Of a DNA stretch of 5,586 nt, positions 1-5,586 are shown in pieces (position 1 is the stretch's first letter; every line of letters starts with the position of its first letter). Below the pieces are notes generated by a model that ran no database searches, had not been told where the DNA came from, and worked only from the letters and a program-made list of their open reading frames with translations. The stretch comes from Reyranella sp. (GTDB lineage: Bacteria > Pseudomonadota > Alphaproteobacteria > Reyranellales > Reyranellaceae), in the NCBI GenBank assembly GCA_016780605.1, contig JADHLS010000419.1:1-5586 (forward strand). The letters are read 5' to 3'. Made by a program: the position numbers and the translations under genes.

Positions 1-1743
1 GGCAGGGTTGGTGACATCAGCCGCAGTGCCGTCGCGTCGACCGTCGGCAAGCACTGGCACCGCAACGAGCGGCGTCGCCCGCGCCAAGATCGCGGCAAGG
101 CCATCGAGCACCCGCTCATTGGCGAGATCGAGGCCGCGTGAGTTCGGGCGCGCGCCGCCGAACAGGTCGCGCGGCAGGACGATACGCGGATGCGACGCAC
201 CGACCGGGTCGAGCGCCAAGGCCCGCTCAACCGGATCGGCGAGCAGCAAGTCGAGCGTCACCTCGGGATTGGCGATCTGGTTGACGAACGATGTGTTGGC
301 GCCGTTCTCCAGCAGGCGGCGCACCAGATAGGCCAGAAGCGTCTCGTGCGTGCCGACCGGCGCATAAATGCGGCAGGGTCGGTTGAGGTTGGCGCGGCCG
401 ACGACTTCCTCGTAGAGGGGCTCGCCCATGCCATGCAGGCACTGGAACTCGTATTGGCCGGCATAGAAATTACCGCCGGCCATTTCGTGGATGGTGGCCA
501 GCGTCAGCGCATTGTGCGTGGCGAACTGCGGGAAGGCGGCATCGGGCGCTGCCAGCAGCCGGCGCGCGCAGGCGAGATAGGAGATGTCGGTGTGGATGCG
601 CCGCGTGAACACCGGATAGTCCGACAGCCCGTCGAGCTGCGCGCGCTTGATCTCGCCATCCCAGTAGGCGCCCTTGACCAGCCGCACCATCAGCCGGCGT
701 TTCGAGCGCCGGCCGAGATCGATCAGCCAGTCGATCGCGAACACCGCCCGCTTCTGGTAGGCCTGCACGACGAAGCCAATGCCGTTCCAGCCTTCGAGCT
801 CGGGCTCGAAACAGAGCCGCTCCAGCAGGTCGAGCGAGATTTCCAGCCGGTCGGCCTCCTCGGCATCTATGTTGAGGCCGATGTCGTAGTGGCGCGCCAG
901 CACAGCGAGCTCCTTCAGCCGCGGATAGAGCTCGCCTTGCACGCGCTCGATCTGCGCCCGGCTGTAGCGTGGATGCAGCGCCGACAACTTGATCGAGATG
1001 CCCGGCCCCTCGTAGATGCCGCGGCCGCGCGCCGCGCCGCCGATGGCATGGATGGCGCGACGATAGGCCTGCATGTAGGCGAAGGCCTGCTCCGCGGTCA
1101 CGGCCGCCTCGCCCAGCATGTCGTAGGAATGGCGGAAGCCCTGCGCCTCGCGGTCGCGGCCGTTGTCCAGCGCCTCCTCGATGGTCTGGCCGGCGACGAA
1201 CTGCTCGCCCATCAGGCGCATGGCGATGTTGACGCCGGTGCGGATCAAGGGCTCGCCGCCGCGCCCGATCAGGCGCACCAGCGCCGCCGACAGGCCCTGC
1301 TCGCTGCTGGTCGCGGTCAGCCGGCCGGTCAGCAGCAGGCCCCAGGTCGCGGCGTTGACGAACAGCGAGGGGCTGTGGCCGAGATGGGCGCGCCAGTCGC
1401 CGCCGCCGATCTTGTCGCGGATCAGCGCATCGCGTGTGTCGTCGTCGGGAATGCGCAGCAGTGCCTCGGCCAGGCACATCAGCGCCACGCCCTCCTGGCT
1501 CGACAGCGCATATTCGTGGATCAGGCCTTCGACGCCGCCGGACGGAGTCTTCTCGCGCAGCTTTTCAACGAGCTTCGTCGCAAGTGCGCGGGCACGCGCC
1601 ATGCGGGCGGGCGGCAGCCTCGCCTGCTCGATCAGCGGCGGCAGGCATTCGGTCTCGGGCCGTCGCCACGCCGCCGTTATGGCGTCCCGCAGTGGGCTCT
1701 GTGGTCGGATCGACTGTACGAAATCGTGAAACGGGCCCGACAT
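1..1743 (-). CDS. putA: PutA, bifunctional proline dehydrogenase / P5C dehydrogenase (5' part only; gene continues beyond the left edge)
   Basis: PutA oxidises proline to pyrroline-5-carboxylate with FAD and the quinone pool, then to glutamate with NAD+. Only 581 N-terminal residues are here, open to the window edge, so the aldehyde-dehydrogenase half is off-window. I read the PRODH signatures in order: YDMLGEAA (207-214), SIKLSALHPRY (250-260), NIDAEEADRLE (291-301), GFVVQAYQKR (323-332), RLMVRLVKGAYWD (350-362), FQCLHGMGE (433-441), YAPVGTHETLLAYLVRRLLE (460-479). Counterparts of E. coli K329, D370, R431, Y540, R555, R556 and E559 are K252, D293, R354, Y460, R475, R476 and E479. The roughly 77-80 residue offset means the N-terminal ribbon-helix-helix repressor domain of E. 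coli PutA is missing, so this enzyme should not autoregulate. The chosen ATG (1743) has AGGA 8 nt upstream; in-frame ATGs at 1752 and 1770 lack good sites. No frameshift is seen. Confidence 0.96.
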   Translation of the reverse strand, partial: MSGPFHDFVQSIRPQSPLRDAITAAWRRPETECLPPLIEQARLPPARMARARALATKLVEKLREKTPSGGVEGLIHEYALSSQEGVALMCLAEALLRIPDDDTRDALIRDKIGGGDWRAHLGHSPSLFVNAATWGLLLTGRLTATSSEQGLSAALVRLIGRGGEPLIRTGVNIAMRLMGEQFVAGQTIEEALDNGRDREAQGFRHSYDMLGEAAVTAEQAFAYMQAYRRAIHAIGGAARGRGIYEGPGISIKLSALHPRYSRAQIERVQGELYPRLKELAVLARHYDIGLNIDAEEADRLEISLDLLERLCFEPELEGWNGIGFVVQAYQKRAVFAIDWLIDLGRRSKRRLMVRLVKGAYWDGEIKRAQLDGLSDYPVFTRRIHTDISYLACARRLLAAPDAAFPQFATHNALTLATIHEMAGGNFYAGQYEFQCLHGMGEPLYEEVVGRANLNRPCRIYAPVGTHETLLAYLVRRLLENGANTSFVNQIANPEVTLDLLLADPVERALALDPVGASHPRIVLPRDLFGGARPNSRGLDLANERVLDGLAAILARATPLVAVPVLADGRRDGTAADVTNPA

Positions 1744-1821
1744 GTCCTGCATCCTGAGATGAGGTACCATAGCCGACAAGACAACGCCCCCAAGCGGAAC
1801 CAAAAGGGAGGGTGACGCCGA
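1744..1821. promoter_or_regulatory. Divergent intergenic region between putA and the receptor-oxygenase operon
   Basis: These 78 bp must hold the 5' signals of putA (leftward) and, unless the operon start lies inside putA, of the receptor gene (rightward). The only promoter-like pair I can point to is on the minus strand: TTGGGG (1793-1788), 16 nt, TATGGT (1771-1766), a weak sigma-70 match that would start transcription about 16 nt before the putA ATG. On the plus strand nothing resembles a good -35/-10 pair. The rightward ribosome-binding site, GGGAGGG at 1806-1812, lies 9 nt before the ATG at 1822. No divergent regulator gene (Lrp/PutR or IclR type) is present. The promoter reading is tentative. 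Confidence 0.35.
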
Positions 1822-2787
1822 ATGACGCTCCTGTTGCGCGCCATCGCAGCGCTGCTGTTGCTGCTGGCCGCACCCGCCTTCGCCCAGACCGATTATCCCA
1901 ACAAGCCGGTGCGCATCGTCGTGCCATTCCCGGCCGGCGGCTCGGCCGACATCCTGTGCCGCCTGGTCGCCGAGAAGCTGTCGGCAGCCTGGGGACAACC
2001 GGTGATCATCGACAACCGCGCCGGCGCGGGCGGCAATGTCGGGGCCGAGATCGTCTATCGCGCCGACCCTGACGGCTACACCCTGCTGTGCAGCCCGCCC
2101 GGCCCACTGTCCATCAACCACAACCTCTACAAGACGCTGCCCTACGACTGGACCAGGTTCGTGCCCATCGGCGTCCTGGCGCTGGTGCCCAATGTCATCA
2201 CGGCGCGCTTCGACCTGCCGGCCAATTCGCTGAAAGAGTTCATCGCCTGGGCCAAGGCCAATCCCGGCAAGGCGACCTACGCCTCGCAGGGCAACGGCTC
2301 GACCTCGCATCTGTCGGCCAGCAATCTCGCGACCCTCGCCGGCATCGAGCTGGTGCACGTGCCCTATAAAGGTGAGGGTCCGGCGCTTGTCGACATCGCC
2401 GCCGGCCGCGTCGACATCTTCATCGGCAACATCTCCGCCTCGCTGCGCTTCGAGAACCAGAAGCAGGTGAAGTTCCTGGGCTTGGCCAGCCGCACCCGCA
2501 GCCCGGTCGCGCCCGACGTGCCGACCACGGCCGAGCTCGGCCTGCCCGGCCTGGTGGCCAGCGCCTGGTTCGCCCTGGTGGCGCCACCCGGCACGCCAGA
2601 TTCGATCGCACAGAAGGTGAGCGCCGACATGGCGGCGGCCCTGAAGCAGCCGGACGTGCGGTCAAGGTTCCTCGAGCTGGGCGCCGAACCGCAGGGCGGC
2701 ACCCCGGCCGAGACCGCCGCCTTCATCAAGGACGAGGAAGCGCGCTGGCGCAGCGTCATCAAGTCGGCCAATGTAACGCTGGAGTGA
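1822..2787 (+). CDS. Bug-family (tripartite tricarboxylate transporter, TctC-like) periplasmic solute-binding protein, TphC-like by position
   Basis: This 321-residue protein is a periplasmic ligand receptor of the Bug/TctC family, which binds mostly carboxylates and hands them to TctA/TctB-type membrane proteins. Residues 1-21 form a Sec signal peptide: a short basic start, an alanine/leucine-rich core, and a likely cut after AFA (19-21). The mature part opens with the family hallmark YPNKPVRIVVPFPAGGSAD (25-43). It continues with VIIDNRAGAGGNVGA (61-75), DGYTLL near 85, GNGSTSHL (157-164), HVPYKG (179-184) and DIAAGRVDIFIGN around 190. Length is normal for the family. The start is supported by GGGAGGG at 1806-1812. 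No membrane subunits are encoded nearby, which is common for these orphan receptors. The two oxygenase genes follow after 12 bp, the same order as tphC-tphA2-tphA3 in Comamonas, where TphC is the terephthalate receptor. Ligand specificity cannot be read from sequence alone in this highly paralogous family. The mature protein has exactly two cysteines, C46 and C90. Confidence 0.93.
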   Translation: MTLLLRAIAALLLLLAAPAFAQTDYPNKPVRIVVPFPAGGSADILCRLVAEKLSAAWGQPVIIDNRAGAGGNVGAEIVYRADPDGYTLLCSPPGPLSINHNLYKTLPYDWTRFVPIGVLALVPNVITARFDLPANSLKEFIAWAKANPGKATYASQGNGSTSHLSASNLATLAGIELVHVPYKGEGPALVDIAAGRVDIFIGNISASLRFENQKQVKFLGLASRTRSPVAPDVPTTAELGLPGLVASAWFALVAPPGTPDSIAQKVSADMAAALKQPDVRSRFLELGAEPQGGTPAETAAFIKDEEARWRSVIKSANVTLE

Positions 2788-2788
2788 C

Positions 2789-2794
2789 AGGAGG
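2789..2794 (+). promoter_or_regulatory. Strong Shine-Dalgarno site of the oxygenase large-subunit gene
   Basis: AGGAGG lies in the 12-bp gap after the receptor stop codon and 5 nt before the ATG at 2800. It fixes the start of the oxygenase gene and suggests efficient translation within the same transcript. Confidence 0.85.
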
Positions 2795-2799
2795 TTCGC

Positions 2800-4083
2800 A
2801 TGGACATCCGACACGACGAAACCCCCGAGAGCATCGCCGAAAGGACCGCGACCTCGGACGGCCTGTGGCCGGAGGATTCGCTCGCCCGCGTGCCCTACTG
2901 GGTCTACCAGGACGACGCCAACTACAAGCGCGAGATGCAGCGCCTGTTCGAGGGCCGGACCTGGAACTTCATCTGCCTGGAAGCGGACATCCCCAACAAG
3001 GGCGACTACCGCACCAACCATGTCGGCATCATGCCGGTGATCGCCGTGCGCGCGGCCGACGGCTCGATCAACTGCTTCGAGAACCGCTGCTCGCACCGTG
3101 GCGCGCTGATCGCCTTCGATGACGGCGGCAATGTCGGCAACCAGTTCCGCTGCGTCTATCACTCCTGGAGCTACGACCTCGCCGGCAACCTCCGCGGCAT
3201 CGCTTTCGAGCGCGGCATCAACGGAGTCGGCGGCCTACCCAAGGATTTCTGCCGCGACGATTTCAACCCGAGGAAGCTCCGCACCACGACGCTCTGCGGC
3301 CTGGTGTTCGCGACGCTGTCGGCCGACACGCCACCGATCGAGGAATATATCGGCAGCGAGGTACTGAGCCGCCTGAAGCGCGTGCTCAACCGGCCGATCC
3401 GGGTGATGGGCCGCTTCGTGCAGCCGCTGCCCAACAACTGGAAGCTCTACATCGAGAATGTGAAGGACACCTATCACGCCTCGATCCTGCACACGTTCCT
3501 GGCGACCTTCCGCATCTCGCGCCTGACCCAGGGCGGCGGCGTGCTGGTAAGCCCCGACGGCGGCAACCATTCAAGCTACACCATCGCGGTGCCTGAGGGC
3601 GCCAATGCCAATGCCTACAAGGAGCAGCAGATCCGCTCCGATCAGGACGGCAAGTTCGCGCTGGCCGATCCCAGCCTGCTCGATTCGGTCGAGGAATTCG
3701 GCGACCACATCCAGCTGCAGATCCTGTCGGTATTCCCGGGCTTCATCCTGCAGCAGATCCACAATTGCCTGGCGGTGCGCCATGTCGTGCCGCGCGGCGT
3801 CGACAAGATGGACCTGGTGTGGACCTATTTCGGTTTCGAGGACGACACGCCGGACATGAACCGGCGCCGTCTGAAGCAGCAGAACCTGGTCGGGCCGGCA
3901 GGTTTCATATCGATGGAAGACGGCTGCGTCGGCGGCTTCGTCCAACGCGGCACCGCCGCCGCGGGCGACGAAGTCTCGGTGATCGAGATGGGCGGCAGCA
4001 CCGCCGAGAGCCAGGCCACCCGCGCCACCGAAGCCTCGGTGCGCGGCTTCTGGAAGGCCTACCGGCGGCATATGGGCTACTAG
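2800..4083 (+). CDS. tphA2: Rieske ring-hydroxylating dioxygenase, large (alpha) subunit, terephthalate 1,2-dioxygenase TphA2-like
   Basis: This 427-residue catalytic subunit of a cytoplasmic aromatic-ring dioxygenase would use O2 and electrons from a reductase to make a cis-dihydrodiol. Seen: the Rieske [2Fe-2S] ligands C97-x-H99 and C118-x2-H121, and the mononuclear iron site D223-x2-H226-x4-H231 with third ligand D374 in SMEDG. Known: in Comamonas TphA2 the iron ligands are H210, H215 and D356, and S243, R309 and R390 contact terephthalate carboxylates (from memory). Their aligned positions here are S259, R327 and R408, all conserved. Whole blocks match remembered TphA2, for example NNWKLYxENVKDxYHAS, LQILSVFPGF, GPAGFISMEDG and SVRGFWKAYR. 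One extra residue sits between the Rieske ligand pairs (18 rather than 17). The small subunit follows directly. Other aromatic carboxylates, such as halobenzoates or anthranilate, are processed by relatives, so substrate is less certain than enzyme class. Confidence 0.95.
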   Translation: MDIRHDETPESIAERTATSDGLWPEDSLARVPYWVYQDDANYKREMQRLFEGRTWNFICLEADIPNKGDYRTNHVGIMPVIAVRAADGSINCFENRCSHRGALIAFDDGGNVGNQFRCVYHSWSYDLAGNLRGIAFERGINGVGGLPKDFCRDDFNPRKLRTTTLCGLVFATLSADTPPIEEYIGSEVLSRLKRVLNRPIRVMGRFVQPLPNNWKLYIENVKDTYHASILHTFLATFRISRLTQGGGVLVSPDGGNHSSYTIAVPEGANANAYKEQQIRSDQDGKFALADPSLLDSVEEFGDHIQLQILSVFPGFILQQIHNCLAVRHVVPRGVDKMDLVWTYFGFEDDTPDMNRRRLKQQNLVGPAGFISMEDGCVGGFVQRGTAAAGDEVSVIEMGGSTAESQATRATEASVRGFWKAYRRHMGY

Positions 4084-4087
4084 GCGG

Positions 4088-4552
4088 ATGGACGTCGCCC
4101 GCCTCGTCGAACTCAACGCCGCTTACGCGCGCGTCATCGACAACGAGCAGTTCGAGGAATGGCCCAAGCTGTTCCACGATCCCTGCCTCTACAAGGTGAC
4201 GACGGCGGAGAACGTGGCCCGCGGGCTCGAAGGCGCCCTGATCTACGCCGACACGCGCGGCATGCTGGAAGACCGCATCTCCTCGCTGCGCAAGGTCAAC
4301 ATCTACGAGCGCCAGCGCTATCGCCATATCGTCGGCCTGCCGGTAGTGCTGGGCCAGGCGAACGGGACGGCCGAGGTCGAGACGCCCTTCCTGATCGTGC
4401 GCATCATGCGCGAGGGCGACATGAACGTCTTCGCCACCGGCTGCTACCGAGACAAGGTCCAGCCCGACGCCTCGGGTGCGCTGCGCTTCGCCGAGCGCAT
4501 CGTGGTCTGCGACAGCCGCCGCTTCGACACGCTGGTCGCGATCCCGTTTTAG
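4088..4552 (+). CDS. tphA3: Ring-hydroxylating dioxygenase, small (beta) subunit, TphA3-like
   Basis: A 154-residue subunit of the SnoaL-like/NTF2 fold that packs with the large subunit, normally as an alpha3beta3 hexamer, and has a structural role without metal ligands. Seen: NAAYARVID (10-18), W25, the conserved block DRISSLRKVNIYERQRYRHI (62-81), TPF near 100, the strand FLIVRIMREGDMNVFATG in the second half, and the C-terminal block FAERIVVCDS...DTLVAIPF. Remembered Comamonas TphA3 has the same length and nearly identical blocks (DRISALREANIYERHRYRHI; RIAVCDS...DTLMALPL). The ATG lies 4 bp after the large-subunit stop and has only GGCGG immediately before it, overlapping that stop, so translation is probably coupled to the upstream gene. 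This would help keep subunits in 1:1 ratio. No reductase or diol dehydrogenase follows, unlike the classical tph order A2-A3-B-A1. Confidence 0.93.
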   Translation: MDVARLVELNAAYARVIDNEQFEEWPKLFHDPCLYKVTTAENVARGLEGALIYADTRGMLEDRISSLRKVNIYERQRYRHIVGLPVVLGQANGTAEVETPFLIVRIMREGDMNVFATGCYRDKVQPDASGALRFAERIVVCDSRRFDTLVAIPF

Positions 4553-4555
4553 TCC

Positions 4556-4584
4556 TGTCATCCCTCGCTGCGCCCGGAATGACA
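4556..4584. repeat. REP-like extragenic palindrome at the end of the oxygenase operon, possible terminator
   Basis: TGTCATCCC (4556-4564) pairs with GGAATGACA (4576-4584): eight of nine pairs with one C-A mismatch (4562/4578) around an 11-nt loop. It starts 4 nt after the small-subunit stop. The arm sequence resembles the GTCATTCC/GGAATGAC extragenic palindromes scattered through many proteobacterial genomes. No T-run follows, so it is not a classical intrinsic terminator, but it could slow polymerase or protect the 3' end of the operon mRNA. Only one copy is visible in this window. Confidence 0.5.
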
Positions 4585-4643
4585 ATACCCGCCTGCCCCA
4601 TCACGTCATCGAGATAGGCGTCCTGGCAGATTGCGCGAAGAAG

Positions 4644-4676
4644 CTGATTGTATTACAACTGATTGGGCACAGGGAG
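4644..4676 (+). promoter_or_regulatory. Repeat-bearing AT-rich patch and ribosome-binding site upstream of the hydrolase
   Basis: CTGATTG occurs twice (4644-4650 and 4659-4665, 15 bp apart), bracketing the AT-rich stretch between. Overlapping it is the perfect short palindrome TTGTA-T-TACAA (4648-4658). This is the most AT-rich patch of the spacer. A loose -35-like TTGCGC (4631-4636) lies upstream, with no convincing -10 at ideal spacing. AGGGAG (4671-4676) sits 5 nt before the ATG at 4682 and is the likely ribosome-binding site. The ribosome-binding site is solid; an operator or promoter role for the repeats is a guess. Confidence 0.4.
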
Positions 4677-4681
4677 CGCCG

Positions 4682-5586
4682 ATGCCGACAACGGTCCATT
4701 TCGCGACGAACCGCGTCCTGAACGGTCCGCCCGACCGGGTGCAGAGCTACAGCGAAAGCGCGGTGGCGCCGTCCCAGCCCACCGAGGTCACCTATGGCAC
4801 GGCGTTCGTGAATGACGCCAACCTGACGGCCGACACGATCGGCGCCATCACAAATATCCAGTCCATCCAGAAGGGCCAGTTCGACGAGGGCGTCGTCGGC
4901 GATCTCAGCGATCCCGGGCGCAATCTCTTGGTCTTCATCCACGGCTTCGACAACAGCTTCGAGAATGCCATCACCCGCGCCGCCTTCAACCAGCAATGGT
5001 TTGCCGCGTCGGGCCTGCAGGACGCCGACACCGCGGTGGTGGCCTTCAGCTGGCCCTCGCTCGGCAAGCTGATCAGCCTGCCCTTCCCCGATGCCGCCTA
5101 CCGGCGCGACCAGACGACCGCCGGCCAGTCCGGCCTGCACCTCATGAGCTTCCTCGCCAATCTCGAGCCGATCATCGCCGCGGCACGGGCCAAGGGGAAC
5201 CGCGCCTTCCTGCTGGCACACAGCATGGGCAACTGGGCGCTGCAGGCCGCCGTCGAGAGCTGGTTCGCCCACGGCAACGGCGATGCCATGATGTTCGACG
5301 AGATCGTGCTGGCCGCCGCCGACGAGGTCTACAACACCTTCGACTTCCTGCCGCTCGGTCGGCTGAGCGCGCTCGACCGTATGGGCAAGCGCATCTCTGT
5401 CTATGCCAGCGAGGAGGACGCCGTGCTGAAGCTCAGCATGGCCGTGAACCTCGGCGCCAAGCGGCTGGGCCAGGACGGCGCGCATGATCGCTCGAACACG
5501 AACCGCTTTCCGACGGCCAAGTACCGCACCGTGACCTGCAGCGGCTTCCGCGACTACGCGATCAATCTCGCCAGTTCACACCAGTA
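4682..5586 (+). CDS. DUF900-type alpha/beta hydrolase (putative esterase), 3' end beyond the window
   Basis: The open frame gives 301 residues before the right edge. It looks like a member of the alpha/beta-hydrolase DUF900 (PF05990) group of uncharacterised esterase/lipase-like enzymes. Seen: strand and oxyanion-region motif LLVFIHGFDNSF (82-93), VVAFSWPSLG around 120, the nucleophile elbow AHSMGN with S181, EIVLAAADEV around 210, a probable catalytic acid D246 in YASEEDAVL, and a probable catalytic H300 in SSHQ at the edge. There is no signal peptide (it begins MPTTVHFATNR) and no membrane segment, so it should be cytosolic. The start has AGGGAG 5 nt upstream. The 129-bp spacer with a hairpin suggests a unit separate from the oxygenase operon. 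Substrate is unknown; hydrolysis of aromatic esters feeding the oxygenase is possible but unsupported by any specific residue. Confidence 0.85.
   Translation, partial: MPTTVHFATNRVLNGPPDRVQSYSESAVAPSQPTEVTYGTAFVNDANLTADTIGAITNIQSIQKGQFDEGVVGDLSDPGRNLLVFIHGFDNSFENAITRAAFNQQWFAASGLQDADTAVVAFSWPSLGKLISLPFPDAAYRRDQTTAGQSGLHLMSFLANLEPIIAAARAKGNRAFLLAHSMGNWALQAAVESWFAHGNGDAMMFDEIVLAAADEVYNTFDFLPLGRLSALDRMGKRISVYASEEDAVLKLSMAVNLGAKRLGQDGAHDRSNTNRFPTAKYRTVTCSGFRDYAINLASSHQ

Noticed and set aside
470..1477. A 335-codon minus-strand open frame
   Set aside because: It is out of frame with PutA on the same strand. Its translation is Arg/Ala/Gly-rich low-complexity sequence without domains.
190..1815. 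A 541-codon open frame on the plus strand across the putA region
   Set aside because: It is antisense to putA. Its protein is rich in Arg, Gln, Ala, His and Asp with no family motif, the typical shadow of a GC-rich gene. The minus-strand frame carries every PRODH signature.
1744..1821. A rightward sigma-70 promoter for the operon using TACCAT (1765-1770) as -10
   Set aside because: No acceptable -35 lies 16-18 nt upstream (that stretch is around the putA start), so I could not support it.
2662..3162. A 166-codon minus-strand frame across the receptor-oxygenase junction
   Set aside because: It overlaps two well-supported genes and a perfect ribosome-binding site on the other strand, and shows no conserved motif.
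4585..4643. A small gene, tRNA or transposon end in the spacer before the hydrolase
   Set aside because: No tRNA-like arms, no start codon with a ribosome-binding site, and no terminal inverted repeat or target duplication could be found.
4601..5485. A 294-codon minus-strand open frame opposite the hydrolase
   Set aside because: It mirrors the hydrolase coding frame. The plus-strand frame has the hydrolase motifs and a good ribosome-binding site, while this one has no recognisable motif or start signal.
1..5586. CRISPR array, tandem repeats, prophage or insertion-sequence genes
   Set aside because: No regularly spaced repeats, integrase or transposase motifs are present. The window is ordinary metabolic gene content.

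Overview
The window is GC-rich (roughly two-thirds G+C) and densely coding. Codon usage is strongly G/C-ending, spacers are short, and the Shine-Dalgarno sites are good. Gene content fits a Proteobacterium, most likely an alphaproteobacterium: a bifunctional PutA without the DNA-binding domain, a Bug-type solute receptor, and an extragenic palindrome of the GTCATCCC/GGAATGACA kind. This lineage call is an inference; no rRNA or other marker is present.

Layout. Positions 1-1743, minus strand, hold the first 581 codons of putA (proline dehydrogenase half plus the start of the linker); the gene runs off the left edge. A 78-bp spacer (1744-1821) separates it from a divergent plus-strand cluster: a Bug/TTT periplasmic binding protein (1822-2787), a Rieske ring-hydroxylating oxygenase large subunit (2800-4083) and its small subunit (4088-4552). 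These three genes are 12 and 4 bp apart and look like one operon. A 129-bp spacer (4553-4681) then holds a REP-like hairpin and an AT-rich repeat patch. The last gene (4682 to the right edge) encodes a DUF900-type alpha/beta hydrolase, cut just after its probable catalytic histidine.

How the genes work together. From remembered reference sequences, the two oxygenase subunits closely resemble TphA2 and TphA3, the terephthalate 1,2-dioxygenase subunits of Comamonas. The order receptor - large subunit - small subunit matches tphC-tphA2-tphA3. The receptor would bind an aromatic carboxylate in the periplasm, and the oxygenase would cis-dihydroxylate it in the cytoplasm. The usual partners are absent from the window: the reductase TphA1, the diol dehydrogenase TphB, the regulator TphR and the TTT membrane subunits. 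Electron supply and the next catabolic step must therefore come from elsewhere. The carboxylate-binding residues known for terephthalate dioxygenase are conserved, so terephthalate or a close analogue is the leading substrate guess; it is untested. PutA and the hydrolase are probably separate units, although an esterase beside an aromatic-carboxylate oxygenase is worth a look.
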